A stretch of DNA of 64,000 bases from Chitinophaga pinensis (lineage in GTDB: Bacteria; Bacteroidota; Bacteroidia; NS11-12g; UBA955): NCBI GenBank assembly GCA_945888525.1, contig CAMDAF010000001.1, positions 96,059-160,058 of the forward strand, written 5' to 3'. The notes under the pieces were generated by a model. It was not told where the DNA came from and made no database searches. It saw nothing but the letters and a program-made list of their open reading frames with translations. Numbering within the stretch: the first letter of the stretch is position 1; every line of letters starts with the position of its first letter. Position numbers and translations under genes: made by a program. Below, in pieces: positions 16,638 to 25,486 of the stretch.

Positions 16638-17444
16638 ATGCCTGTAAGCCATAGAACAGAGTTGTTTACTGAGGTGCTGGACAAACACAGCAATGCAAGA
16701 AAATTATACAATTTTTTTACCCATTCTCTTTTGTTGAAAAATCACATCATTCGAAGAGAGATTAAATTATGTAGCAGGAGGAAGAATAAGGTACAACATG
16801 TTTTATACCCTGGTTTTGGAATGGGGCAATTGTTGGGTTTGTTTTCAAATTACAGAAGCAAATACAATATTTTGGCAATAGATAAGAACCATAAAATGGT
16901 GACTCAATCTACAGCTTATTTTAATCATGAAAATATCCATAATATCTACTGTAGAACTGCAGATATTTTGAGTTTTGATCAACACGATGCATTCGACTTA
17001 TGCCTGTCAATTAATCTATTGAATTACATTGAAGAAGATAGAAAGGCCTTAACCAATATGTTTAATGCACTAAAAAAACCAGGAATGCTGTTGATTTTTA
17101 ACTCAAGCAATTATGCCGACGACAAGGCAAGTAGACTTAACATAGGTATTTACTCAGACCCAAAAGTTCGCAATGGTTATGGTGTTATTGAACTACAGCA
17201 AATGTTAAAGGAAATTGGTTTTTCAAAAGTTAAAGCCAGATATGCATACGGAACCCCCGGTATTTACAGCTGGAAATTAACAACTGCTTGGCCCACAAAA
17301 ATGATAAAAACCTCTCAATTGTTTTTTGCTGTTTTGCCAATTTATACTTTGCTGTGTATTCCTTTTGTTATTTTATTTAATTTTCTAGACATCAATATGA
17401 AGCACAACAAAGGCAAATGTATTCTTGTTAGAGCATTTAAATAA
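16638..17444 (+). CDS. Class I SAM-dependent methyltransferase
   Basis: A 268-aa protein with a Rossmann methyltransferase core: glycine-rich motif I YPGFGMGQLLGLF near residue 57, the acidic strand end NILAIDKNH, FDLCLSINLLNYIEED (motif IV region) and LKKPGMLLIFN (post-motif). The C-terminal ~40 residues form one hydrophobic segment (QLFFAVLPIYTLLCIPFVILF), suggesting membrane attachment. The substrate is unknown. The stop overlaps the next start (TAATG), so it is translationally coupled to the permease. Confidence 0.82.
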   Translation: MPVSHRTELFTEVLDKHSNARKLYNFFTHSLLLKNHIIRREIKLCSRRKNKVQHVLYPGFGMGQLLGLFSNYRSKYNILAIDKNHKMVTQSTAYFNHENIHNIYCRTADILSFDQHDAFDLCLSINLLNYIEEDRKALTNMFNALKKPGMLLIFNSSNYADDKASRLNIGIYSDPKVRNGYGVIELQQMLKEIGFSKVKARYAYGTPGIYSWKLTTAWPTKMIKTSQLFFAVLPIYTLLCIPFVILFNFLDINMKHNKGKCILVRAFK

Positions 17445-18637
17445 TGAGAACGTCGTTGTTTATAGCTGGTCGTTACCTTTTCTCAAAGAAGAAAAGAAAT
17501 GCGATAAATATCATTTCAAGTGTTGCAGTTCTGGCATTTGCAGTCTGTACCTCTGCCCTGATTGTTATATTAAGCACCATGAATGGCTTTGAATCGTTGA
17601 TATTTTCTATGTACAACAAGTTCAATCCTGAAATCAAAGTTAGTTTAAACGAAGGGAAAGTATTTGAGCAAGCGCATACCATACAGAAATTGAAATCCAT
17701 AAAGGGCATTAAAAACATGATGCCAATAATGGAGGATAATGCAGCGATTAGGAACGGCGACTATCAAACTGTGTGCACTGTAAAGGGGGTTGATTCGAAT
17801 TATTTTATTGTCAATGGACTTAACTCAATGGTGGTAGAAGGTGAAGGGATTGTCAAACAGAATGCTTATAATTTTATGGTACTTGGATCTGGAATTGATC
17901 AAAAAATCAATTGCAATATTGGGGGGCCTTTTAGTCTGGTTTCTCTAATTACGCCAAGACGGGGTGATTTTAATGTAAATGACATTGAATCCATTAAATC
18001 AATGGAAATTGAACCAGCAGGTGTGTTAACCCTTGATGAAACCATTAGCAACCGATACGTATTTGTACCAATCGATTTTGCTCAATCACTTTTTGAGAGA
18101 GAAAATCAAATTTCTTCCCTTGAAATAACGCTTCAAAAAAACACCAATGTTGATCTGGTTTTGAATGAAGTCAAACAAGTTTTGGGAAAATCATTCAAGG
18201 TCCAAAACAGAATGGAGCAGCAGGCTTCCTTATACAAAATGTTTAAAAGTGAAAAATGGGCCAGTTATGCCATCTTAACTTTTATTTTATTGATTGCCGC
18301 CTTTAACGCCTTGGGCAGCTTAACCATGTTGGTAATTGAAAAGAAAGACGATATAAAAACTTTAATGGGAATGGGTGCAAGGCCTTCATTAATTCGAAAT
18401 GTGTTCTTTAGTAACGGGTTCTTTATCTCAGCAATTGGGACATTTTTCGGTCTTGCTTTGGGCATTGCTTTGGTTATTGTCCAAGAAAAATATGGCTTGG
18501 TGAAAATGCAGGGGGCTATTGTAGAAAATTATCCTGTAAAATTGCTTTTAAAGGATGTTTTACTCGTGCTAGGAACCGCTTTAGGGCTTGGTGTTTTAAC
18601 AGGAATTTATCCCGCTTTAAAAGCGATGAAATCATAA
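17444..18637 (+). CDS. LolC/LolE-type ABC transporter permease (FtsX-like)
   Basis: A 397-aa inner-membrane protein with the MacB/LolC layout: one N-terminal transmembrane helix (NIISSVAVLAFAVCTSALIVIL), a ~220-residue periplasmic domain, and three C-terminal helices of the FtsX domain. Signature segments are STMNGFESLIFSMYNKF, AFNALGSLTMLVIEKKDDI and GMGARPSLIRNVFF. In the Lol system such permeases extract lipoproteins from the inner membrane; no ATPase (LolD) gene is adjacent, so it would be supplied from elsewhere. It is last of the rbfA operon and is followed by a terminator. Confidence 0.9.
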   Translation: MRTSLFIAGRYLFSKKKRNAINIISSVAVLAFAVCTSALIVILSTMNGFESLIFSMYNKFNPEIKVSLNEGKVFEQAHTIQKLKSIKGIKNMMPIMEDNAAIRNGDYQTVCTVKGVDSNYFIVNGLNSMVVEGEGIVKQNAYNFMVLGSGIDQKINCNIGGPFSLVSLITPRRGDFNVNDIESIKSMEIEPAGVLTLDETISNRYVFVPIDFAQSLFERENQISSLEITLQKNTNVDLVLNEVKQVLGKSFKVQNRMEQQASLYKMFKSEKWASYAILTFILLIAAFNALGSLTMLVIEKKDDIKTLMGMGARPSLIRNVFFSNGFFISAIGTFFGLALGIALVIVQEKYGLVKMQGAIVENYPVKLLLKDVLLVLGTALGLGVLTGIYPALKAMKS

Positions 18638-18653
18638 TGATAACTGAACGCAT

Positions 18654-18684
18654 AAAAAAAGCCCCTTATCTTGGGGCTTTTTTA
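18654..18684. terminator. Bidirectional terminator
   Basis: AAAAAAAGCCCC and GGGGCTTTTTTA enclose a 7-nt loop. A and T runs on both sides suit the two convergent operons that end here. Confidence 0.85.
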
Positions 18685-18701
18685 TGCATTTTATAAATTG
18701 A

Positions 18702-19337
18702 TTAATACTTGGGAACGTAATTGTATTCAGCTTTTATTTCAGCTAAAGTTTTTCGAATAACCCTCACTTGCATTTTTTGGTCTACAAATGGTCGGTCTTT
18801 TGAACTTCTTGACTGTTTAACAATACTGTCGGCATATTCGATGCCTTTCATAACATAGCCAAAAACGGTGTATTGTTTATCTAATCCTTTGGTTCCGGCT
18901 GTGCTTACACTAATGTAAAATTGAGAACCACTGGAGGCACGGGTTGGATTAACCGCATCTCCAAGTCTGGCCGCTGCCAATACCCCGCGTTCATGTTGTA
19001 TGGTGTCTCTAATTTCAGCAGGGATCGTATAACCTGGGCCACCAGATCCATCGTTGCTTATATCCGAATCTTTGCTATTAGGGTCACCTCCTTGAATCAT
19101 GAAATTAGGAATTACACGGTGAAAGGTGGTGTTGTTGAAGAATCCATCGTTGCTTAATTTTAAGAAATTCGCTCTGTGTAAGGGCGTAGCTTTATACAAC
19201 CAAATATACATGTTTCCAAATGGGGTTGTCATTTCAACGACATCCTCTGTGGGAATAACCGGAGCTTCTTCTTTTTTTGCTTTACAAGCGCCAAGCAGAA
19301 TGGAAGCTGCAATAAAAGAATAATACAAATATTTCAT
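18702..19337 (-). CDS. Cyclophilin-type peptidyl-prolyl isomerase lipoprotein (copy 2)
   Basis: A 211-aa lipoprotein: signal peptide with lipobox LLGAC, then a cyclophilin domain (FHRVIPNFMIQGGDP, GGPGYTIPAE, SGSQFYISV, YTVFGYVMKG). Catalyses proline cis-trans isomerisation, probably folding periplasmic or outer-membrane proteins. It starts 3 nt after a paralogous gene and is the last gene of the ruvX operon. The spacer between the first helix and the active site carries an Asp/Asn-rich insertion (NSKDSDISNDGSGG) shared with its paralogue. Confidence 0.93.
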   Translation of the reverse strand: MKYLYYSFIAASILLGACKAKKEEAPVIPTEDVVEMTTPFGNMYIWLYKATPLHRANFLKLSNDGFFNNTTFHRVIPNFMIQGGDPNSKDSDISNDGSGGPGYTIPAEIRDTIQHERGVLAAARLGDAVNPTRASSGSQFYISVSTAGTKGLDKQYTVFGYVMKGIEYADSIVKQSRSSKDRPFVDQKMQVRVIRKTLAEIKAEYNYVPKY

Positions 19338-19340
19338 GCC

Positions 19341-20039
19341 TTACTTTCCTTTACTTGCAGATTTAGGCGCGTTGATATGCTTCATGCTTATGATTTTTAC
19401 AGGCGCATTTGGCCTGTCATTCATGCCAGTAGGAACTGCAGCAATTTTGTCTACGATGTCTAAACCTTTAACAGTTTCGCCAAACACAGTATATTGACCA
19501 TCCAAAAATGGCGTAGCGACATGGCAAATATAAAATTGAGAACCGCTAGATGCGCGTTCTGGATTTTCTGTTCTAGCTGCAGCTAGTGAGCCCTTATTGT
19601 GTCTATACAATGGGCTGATTTCTGCAGGAATCAAATAGCCTGGTCCGCCCATTCCATCGTTGTTTGGGTCTGTATCTTTACTCAATGGGTCGCCAGTTTG
19701 AATCATAAAGTTTTTGATTACACGGTGAAATAAAATCCCGTTGTAAAAGTTAGAGTTCACCAATTTCAAGAAGTTATCTCGGTGCAAAGGTGTTTCATTG
19801 TATAATACTACAACCATATCTCCCATGTTTGTTTTGATTAAAACAGAGTCTCTGTCTTTTTTAGTGGTGTCTGCAGCTGTTTGTGGGGCAGACTGTTCTG
19901 CTGCTGATGGTTCCGGCGCACTGATGCTAGACTCCGTGTAGGTTTCTTCTTTTGCAGCATCGCTGCTGTTGTTGCACGTTGCCGTCGCTAACAATACGCT
20001 AAGGGCTGTAATGCCAATGTGGTTTAGTAAGTATTTCAT
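19341..20039 (-). CDS. Cyclophilin-type peptidyl-prolyl isomerase, probable lipoprotein (copy 1)
   Basis: A 232-aa paralogue of the next gene. The signal peptide ends around Cys22 (LLATATC), a non-ideal lipobox with Thr before the Cys. A Ser/Ala/Glu/Pro-rich linker follows, then the cyclophilin domain (FHRVIKNFMIQTGDP, GGPGYLIPAE, SGSQFYICH, DGQYTVFGETVKG). The Q of the FMIQxGDP active-site motif is present, so an active enzyme is expected. The ATG overlaps the preceding gene's stop by 4 nt (20036-20039). Confidence 0.92.
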   Translation of the reverse strand: MKYLLNHIGITALSVLLATATCNNSSDAAKEETYTESSISAPEPSAAEQSAPQTAADTTKKDRDSVLIKTNMGDMVVVLYNETPLHRDNFLKLVNSNFYNGILFHRVIKNFMIQTGDPLSKDTDPNNDGMGGPGYLIPAEISPLYRHNKGSLAAARTENPERASSGSQFYICHVATPFLDGQYTVFGETVKGLDIVDKIAAVPTGMNDRPNAPVKIISMKHINAPKSASKGK

Positions 20040-20392
20040 AAAATCTGTTCGTTGATAAAATATTCAATAATGTGTTCGCGAATATAAGTTTCTTGTTCCA
20101 AAAGTGCCATATCTGGAAGCGGATTTTTTAACTTCCAATGAGGCCAACCGTCGTCATCCGTGCCAATTAATTCATAGTGGTCTGAATAGCTTAGTATTTT
20201 GCAGGTTGCTATATGCATTAGAGATACTTTGTCGTCTTTTTTGAAATTAGATTCATTAAGATTGCCAAGCTCTCGCATACCAATAATAAATAGGAGGGCA
20301 TCAAGATCAGGTCGTTTTCCAAAACGGGTTTCGATAAAGGCAATGATGTCTTGCCAAATTTGTTTGCGGTCCAACTCAGGTTTATTTTCCAT
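20036..20392 (-). CDS. Conserved-looking hypothetical protein
   Basis: A 118-aa soluble acidic protein with no signal peptide or membrane segment and no recognised family. It is rich in Asp, Glu and aromatic residues (ALLFIIGMRELGNLNESN; DDDGWPHWKLKNPLP). The stop overlaps the cyclophilin start by 4 nt and the start overlaps the deformylase stop by 1 nt, so it is translated as part of the ruvX-def operon. Similar uncharacterised proteins sit here in related genomes to my recollection, but I cannot verify that. Confidence 0.75.
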   Translation of the reverse strand: MENKPELDRKQIWQDIIAFIETRFGKRPDLDALLFIIGMRELGNLNESNFKKDDKVSLMHIATCKILSYSDHYELIGTDDDGWPHWKLKNPLPDMALLEQETYIREHIIEYFINEQIL

Positions 20393-20943
20393 TATTTTTT
20401 AGGGAAACGCATTTTATAGCTATGTTCAACTCTACCAAGACTGATATTGTTTAATTTACCTTTGATTAAATTTCTCTTCAAAGGCGAAATCTTGTCAACG
20501 AATAATTTTCCTTCAATGTGGTCGTATTCATGTTGGATAATTCTTGCAACCATTCCATCAAATGTTTTTTCATGCTCTTTGAAATTTTCATCTAAATATT
20601 TGATGCGCAATTCTGGTTTGCGGGAAACATTTTCATGTATGGTTGGAATGCTTAAGCAACCTTCTTCATATTTCCATTCTTCGCCCCATTCTTCTATAAT
20701 CACAGGGTTGATAAAAGTCTGTTTAAATCCCTCTGGCTTGATTCCCTCAATAGGAGACCCATCAACAATAAAAATTCTAATTGGCAAACCAATCTGAGGG
20801 GCAGCTAAACCAATGCCATGGCTGTCGTACATGGTCTCATACATATTGTCTAGAAGATCCTTCAAATTCGGGTATTCCAATTCGATGTCGGAACATTTTT
20901 TTCTAAGCACAGGGCTTCCGTAGGCGTATATCGGTAATATCAT
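20392..20943 (-). CDS. def: Peptide deformylase
   Basis: Removes the formyl group from nascent proteins; a Fe/Zn metalloenzyme of 183 aa. All three motifs are present: GIGLAAPQIG, EGCLS and QHEYDH, supplying the Cys and two His metal ligands and the catalytic Glu. The start ATG overlaps the ruvX stop by 4 nt. The length and the C-terminal basic tail are normal. Confidence 0.97.
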   Translation of the reverse strand: MILPIYAYGSPVLRKKCSDIELEYPNLKDLLDNMYETMYDSHGIGLAAPQIGLPIRIFIVDGSPIEGIKPEGFKQTFINPVIIEEWGEEWKYEEGCLSIPTIHENVSRKPELRIKYLDENFKEHEKTFDGMVARIIQHEYDHIEGKLFVDKISPLKRNLIKGKLNNISLGRVEHSYKMRFPKK

Positions 20944-21350
20944 TTAATTTCCAAATAGAGCTGCAAAATTAATGCCGCAGCGACTGTATCTACAAGTTTT
21001 TTATTTTGCCTGGCAATTTTTTTGTAACCAGCATCTATTAAAGTTTGTTTTGCCATTCGACTTGTTAAGCGTTCATCGATCATAACAATTGGCATATTTG
21101 GGAACAATTCCAAAAGTTTTAGCTTAAATGCTTCAACCAAAGGTGTCGCATCGGTATCCAATCCACTCAAACGCTTCGGTTCACCCAAAACAATTGTATC
21201 CACTTTTTCTTTTGAAAAATAATCTTTTAAAAATTCAAAAATTTTTGGAGTATCTATTGTTACCAAGGGTTGCGCAATAATTTGCATAGGGTCTGTAACA
21301 GCAATTCCAACTCTTTTTTTGCCATAATCTATTGCCAGAATTCGTCCCAT
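20940..21350 (-). CDS. ruvX: RuvX/YqgF-family putative Holliday junction resolvase / pre-16S rRNase
   Basis: A 136-aa RNase-H-fold protein. Motifs: AIDYGKKRVGIAVTDP at the N-terminus (catalytic Asp), LGEPKRLSG, DERLTSRMA and the C-terminal DTVAAALILQLYLE. In E. coli YqgF matures the 16S rRNA 5' end; resolvase activity has been described in other homologues, so the exact job is inferred. First gene of the five-gene operon, divergent from lysA. Confidence 0.93.
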   Translation of the reverse strand: MGRILAIDYGKKRVGIAVTDPMQIIAQPLVTIDTPKIFEFLKDYFSKEKVDTIVLGEPKRLSGLDTDATPLVEAFKLKLLELFPNMPIVMIDERLTSRMAKQTLIDAGYKKIARQNKKLVDTVAAALILQLYLEIK

Positions 21351-21393
21351 TTTATAAGCGCAAATTGCATTTTTTATTCAGTGATAAAAAAAT

Positions 21394-21401
21394 TACTTTC
21401 G
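21394..21401 (+). promoter_or_regulatory. -7 element of lysA
   Basis: TACTTTCG followed by CA, 4 nt before the lysA ATG. It is of the TAnnTTCG variant and implies a leaderless mRNA. Confidence 0.5.
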
Positions 21402-21405
21402 CACA

Positions 21406-22641
21406 ATGATGCATTTAGAAGAAGGGAGATACAAAATTGACGGTGTAGACGTACTTGAGTTAATCAATCAATTCGATTCACCTCTTTATGTTTACAGCGC
21501 TGAAACCATGAAAATGCAATACGAAAAGCTAAGCGATGCTTTTCCTGGTGTAAAATTAAGTTTGCACTATGCTTGTAAGGCTCTCAGCAATGTAAATGTT
21601 CTCAAATATATGAAACACTTGGGTGCAGGTTTAGATGCTGTTTCTATTCAGGAAGTTTATTTAGGGCTTCACGCAGGATTTCTTCCCGAAAAAATATTAT
21701 ACACACCAAACGGGGTTGGAATGGAAGAAATTGAATTGGCGGTTAATGAAGGGGTTAAAATCAATATTGACAATATTTCTATCCTAGAGCAATTCGGTGC
21801 CAAATACGGTAAGACTGTTCCTGTTTGTATCCGTGTAAACCCACATATTATGGCAGGTGGAAACACCAAAATTTCAACTGGTCATATTGACTCTAAATTT
21901 GGAATTTCCTATTACCAGCTTCGTCATGTTGCCCGCGTTGTTAAACTTTATGATGTTAATGTAGAAGGCCTACACATGCATACCGGTAGTGATATATTAG
22001 ATGCAGAAGTATTTATCCGTGGCGCAGAACTGTTGTTCGAGGCCGCTGAGGATTTCAAGGACTTAAAATACATGGATTTTGGAAGTGGTTTTAAAGTAGC
22101 GTATAAAGAGGCTGATATAACCACAGATATCAATGACATAGGAGCAAAGATTGCTGGCAGATTTAAAGAATTTTGCAAACATTATGGCCGTGAACTTGAA
22201 CTTTGGTTTGAACCTGGTAAATATTTAGTGAGTGAGTCTGGTTACTTTTTTGTTAAAACCAATATTGTAAAGCAAACCACAAGCACAATGTTTGCAGGCG
22301 TTGACAGTGGCTTGAACCATTTGATTCGCCCTATGCTTTATGACGCGTACCATAAAATCACCAATATTAGCCATCCTACAGGGACTGAAAGAATTTACGC
22401 CGTTGTTGGATATATCTGTGAAACGGATACTTTTGGATGGGACCGTAAATTGAATGAGGTTAGGGAAGGTGATATCCTTGCTTTTCACAATGCAGGCGCT
22501 TATGGCTTCAGTATGGCCAGCAATTACAATTCAAGATACAGGCCCGCTGAAGTTTTAATTGTTAATGGAAAAGCCGAGCTTATTCGTAAAAGAGAATCGT
22601 TTGACGATCTGATGCGCAACCAAGTTGAAATAGACTTTTAG
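21406..22641 (+). CDS. lysA: Diaminopimelate decarboxylase
   Basis: PLP enzyme of the alanine-racemase fold that converts meso-diaminopimelate to lysine. Motifs: the PLP-lysine strand HYACKALSNVNVL, HMHTGSDI, the phosphate-binding GSGFKV, EPGKYLVSESG, the active-site CETDTFGWDR and AYGFSMASNYNSRYRPAEVL. The 411-aa length is normal. The 3' end overlaps the convergent lnt stop by 4 nt. Confidence 0.96.
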   Translation: MMHLEEGRYKIDGVDVLELINQFDSPLYVYSAETMKMQYEKLSDAFPGVKLSLHYACKALSNVNVLKYMKHLGAGLDAVSIQEVYLGLHAGFLPEKILYTPNGVGMEEIELAVNEGVKINIDNISILEQFGAKYGKTVPVCIRVNPHIMAGGNTKISTGHIDSKFGISYYQLRHVARVVKLYDVNVEGLHMHTGSDILDAEVFIRGAELLFEAAEDFKDLKYMDFGSGFKVAYKEADITTDINDIGAKIAGRFKEFCKHYGRELELWFEPGKYLVSESGYFFVKTNIVKQTTSTMFAGVDSGLNHLIRPMLYDAYHKITNISHPTGTERIYAVVGYICETDTFGWDRKLNEVREGDILAFHNAGAYGFSMASNYNSRYRPAEVLIVNGKAELIRKRESFDDLMRNQVEIDF

Positions 22642-24242
22642 GACTCTAAAGATTTTTGAGGTTTGCGGCGGATAAATCTTCCAATCAGAACCATCAGCGC
22701 AATTAATAAGGCTAAATAGTAGGATACTTTTCCAATGATGTTGCCATATTTGGTGTAAAATGTGATTTTACTATTGGGCGTAATGTTGCATTTGAAAGCC
22801 TTTCTTTCGTTGTATTTGGTTTGATGCGTAATATTTCCAAATTTATTGATTTTCGCAGATATGCCAGTATTTGCACTTCTCACCATTTCGCGGCGGGTTT
22901 CAATGCATCTAATTGCCCCGTATAACAAATGTTGTTTATGGCCTTGTGTTTGGCCCCACCATCCATCATTGGTAATAACCGATAGTATTTGTGCGCCATC
23001 ATTTACAAAATCATTGGTGTAATCGCCATATATCGATTCATAACAAATTAATGGTGCAATTTTTACCCCATTATTTAATTTGAAATTGATTGCCTTGTCG
23101 CTGCTTCCCAAACTGCCTGAGGTGCCACCTAAGTTGATACTTAGTTCTTCTAAAAATTCAAATGGCATTTTTTCGACGCCAGCAACTAGTTTTGATTTGT
23201 GGTAAATTTCTGAAACCGAATCATTTTTAATGTTTAAAGCCGTGTTATAGCTATCGTACCATTGCGATGAAAATTCATCAAACCTTGCGGTCTTTGAGGG
23301 TTTATTGTTTTTGTCATTTGGATATATGACATACGATTCAGCCCCGCTTATAATGCATAAATTAGAATCTTTACTCAATTTACGCAACGGGTTGATTAGC
23401 CCTAAATAATTTAGAGTTGCTTCATTATTGAAACCAACCAAAGCAGTTTCTGGAAATACAAGCAATTGGGTCTTATTTGTTATCAATGGTAAGGTCGAGT
23501 CTAATGCACATTCCAATTGAATCTCGGGTTCAAGATAGTTGCTGCCATCGGCAAACTTTTGCTCATACGGGTCGATATTTGGCTGCACGACAATGCATTC
23601 GATATTGTTTGTAATGCCTTTTCTGAAGCTAAAGTTATTAAAAGCACACAAGCTTGATAAGCCTGCAAAAAGCAATACCAATGCCAATGGCATCCATATT
23701 TTCTTCACATTCCCTTTTGCTATTAAATGCACAATCCACACGTTGACAAGTAAGATGAGTAAACTTCCTCCCATTTCACCAGAGTATTCATACCATTGAA
23801 TATAGTTTGGAACGGCAGCCAAGCCTTTGCCCAGTGTTAACCAAGGCCATGATGCATTCCAATTAAAATGCAAATATTCCATTCCTAAATAAAGCGGAAT
23901 AAATAAAAAATAAGAAGCCTTTGGAAATAGTTTATGGGCATGGGTAAACAACACAAAAGGAACACTCATGAAAAGTGTATTCACAAATAACATCATCAAA
24001 CATCCCGTGGGACTGGCATTCCAAACCCACCAAGTAGTGGCAATGTTCCATATTAAAACACTTAAACACGTGTACAACCAGAATTTTAAATTCTTCTTCT
24101 TAGTGTCTCTAAGTAAATGGTGTACAATTAACAATGGAACAAAACCAATAAAGAGCAATAGCCCAGTTGGCAGGGGAGGCCAGGCTATTGATAAAATAGC
24201 CGCCGAGAGAATCGATAGGAACAAAGGGTTTTTTTTAAGCAT
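22638..24242 (-). CDS. lnt: Apolipoprotein N-acyltransferase
   Basis: Adds the third acyl chain to lipoproteins in the inner membrane. The N-terminal half has about six to eight transmembrane segments with WNASWPWLTLGKGLA. The C-terminal nitrilase-like domain carries the catalytic triad: Glu in VFPETALVGF, Lys in YHKSKLVAGVEKMPFE and Cys in LICYESIYGDY. A final membrane helix closes the 534-aa protein. It is last of the membrane protein-rsmI-lnt operon, with an 8-nt overlap with rsmI. It fits the many lipoproteins encoded in this window. Confidence 0.94.
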   Translation of the reverse strand: MLKKNPLFLSILSAAILSIAWPPLPTGLLLFIGFVPLLIVHHLLRDTKKKNLKFWLYTCLSVLIWNIATTWWVWNASPTGCLMMLFVNTLFMSVPFVLFTHAHKLFPKASYFLFIPLYLGMEYLHFNWNASWPWLTLGKGLAAVPNYIQWYEYSGEMGGSLLILLVNVWIVHLIAKGNVKKIWMPLALVLLFAGLSSLCAFNNFSFRKGITNNIECIVVQPNIDPYEQKFADGSNYLEPEIQLECALDSTLPLITNKTQLLVFPETALVGFNNEATLNYLGLINPLRKLSKDSNLCIISGAESYVIYPNDKNNKPSKTARFDEFSSQWYDSYNTALNIKNDSVSEIYHKSKLVAGVEKMPFEFLEELSINLGGTSGSLGSSDKAINFKLNNGVKIAPLICYESIYGDYTNDFVNDGAQILSVITNDGWWGQTQGHKQHLLYGAIRCIETRREMVRSANTGISAKINKFGNITHQTKYNERKAFKCNITPNSKITFYTKYGNIIGKVSYYLALLIALMVLIGRFIRRKPQKSLES

Positions 24243-24918
24243 CTGGTTTGCCCTCCAAAACGATTACAAATTCACCTTTGGGTGCTTTCTTTATAAAGTG
24301 TTGATTGACTTCTTCTAGGGTTCCATTGATGGTCTCTTCGTAAATTTTGCTAATTTCTCGACTAACTGAAATTTTTCTTTCATTTCCCATAACCAAAGCC
24401 AAGTCTTTTAGTGTTGTTTGCAATTTATAAGGCGATTCGTAAAAAACAATTGTACGGGTTTCATTTTGCAATAAATCCAAGCGTGTTTTTCTGCCTTTTT
24501 TAACCGGTAAAAATCCTTCAAATACAAATTTATCGCAAGGCAATCCACTCTTTACAAGCGCAGGTACAAAGGCAGTGGCGCCGGGCAAGCACTCTACATA
24601 TATTCCAGCTTTAATACATTCTCTTACAATTAAAAAACCTGGATCACTAATTCCGGGTGTGCCTGCATCGGTTACCAAACACATCTTTTTACCCGCATTA
24701 ATTTGATTGATTACATCGATTATTTTGTCGTGCTCATTGTGCGCATGGTAACTTTGTAATGGCTTGTCAATTTCATAATGTTTCAATAATATTCCGGTGT
24801 TTCTGGTGTCTTCGGCTAATATTATGTCACATTCTTTAAGGTATTCCAAGGCCCTTAAAGTAATGTCTTTTAAATTCCCAACAGGAGTAGGAACTAGTAT
24901 TATTCTATTTATTGACAT
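24235..24918 (-). CDS. rsmI: 16S rRNA (cytidine-1402-2'-O)-methyltransferase
   Basis: A 227-aa SAM methyltransferase of the tetrapyrrole-methylase fold. Motifs: LVPTPVGNLKDITLRAL, AEDTRNTGILL, VTDAGTPGISDPG, LPGATAFVPALVKSGLP and FYESPYKL. Bacteroidota RsmI is shorter than the E. coli enzyme, as here. The start overlaps the upstream gene by 14 nt and the stop overlaps lnt by 8 nt. Confidence 0.95.
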   Translation of the reverse strand: MSINRIILVPTPVGNLKDITLRALEYLKECDIILAEDTRNTGILLKHYEIDKPLQSYHAHNEHDKIIDVINQINAGKKMCLVTDAGTPGISDPGFLIVRECIKAGIYVECLPGATAFVPALVKSGLPCDKFVFEGFLPVKKGRKTRLDLLQNETRTIVFYESPYKLQTTLKDLALVMGNERKISVSREISKIYEETINGTLEEVNQHFIKKAPKGEFVIVLEGKPDA

Positions 24919-25360
24919 GAATTTCGTTACTTAAATCAATATTAAATAAGCCTTTTAAGCCAAATAAAAGCACACTCCAAAAAATAACAGATGCAATTTG
25001 ATAGCTAAGGACTTTATGTTTGTTGTTTTCAAAAGCTGCACTGATTATGCAACCAATGGGAATGCTAAAAACGAGCGGACTAAACAGCGCTATTCCTATT
25101 AATCCGTAGCTGTTTTTTATTTTGATAAATTTCTTAAGTTTGGGATACTTCATTTTAAAGAAGTTGTATTTTGAAAGATAATTAGAAATATAGGCGCCTA
25201 AATAGGTGAATGCAAAAACACCCAAAATGCCTCCAGATGAAACAATTAACATATCCCAATACCATTCTCGGTGAGATTTGGCCAGGAGCGGCAACACGGC
25301 AAAAAGAAATTTTACCCCTGAAAGAATTATCCATAAGCCTATTTCTACAACCTCATTCAT
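24905..25360 (-). CDS. Small four-helix membrane protein of unknown function
   Basis: A 151-aa protein with four predicted transmembrane segments (roughly residues 4-24, 36-60, 86-110 and 117-137). A basic loop (KMKYPKLKKFIKIKNSYG) lies between the second and third. The conserved-looking LFSPLVFSIPIGCIISAAF recalls small export or VTT-like proteins, but I cannot assign a family. The 14-nt overlap with rsmI indicates co-translation, though no functional link is known. Confidence 0.75.
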   Translation of the reverse strand: MNEVVEIGLWIILSGVKFLFAVLPLLAKSHREWYWDMLIVSSGGILGVFAFTYLGAYISNYLSKYNFFKMKYPKLKKFIKIKNSYGLIGIALFSPLVFSIPIGCIISAAFENNKHKVLSYQIASVIFWSVLLFGLKGLFNIDLSNEIHVNK

Positions 25361-25368
25361 ACGCTCTG

Positions 25369-25376
25369 CGAAGTTA
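25369..25376 (-). promoter_or_regulatory. -7 element of the membrane protein-rsmI-lnt operon
   Basis: TAACTTCG followed by CA on the minus strand, 8 nt before ATG 25360 (TTCG variant, very short leader). Confidence 0.5.
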
Positions 25377-25430
25377 TTGATTAGTTTTTGAATTCGTTGC
25401 CAAACTTAGAAAAAGATAACACAATAATAA

Positions 25431-25466
25431 AAAAAGTCCCGACGAAAATTCGCCGGGACTTTTTTA
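25431..25466 (-). terminator. Terminator after the S46 peptidase gene
   Basis: AGTCCCG (25435-25441) pairs with CGGGACT (25454-25460), with an inner CGAA/TTCG pairing and a T run on the minus strand. Confidence 0.85.
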
Positions 25467-25486
25467 ACGTGTTTTTTACAACAGGT

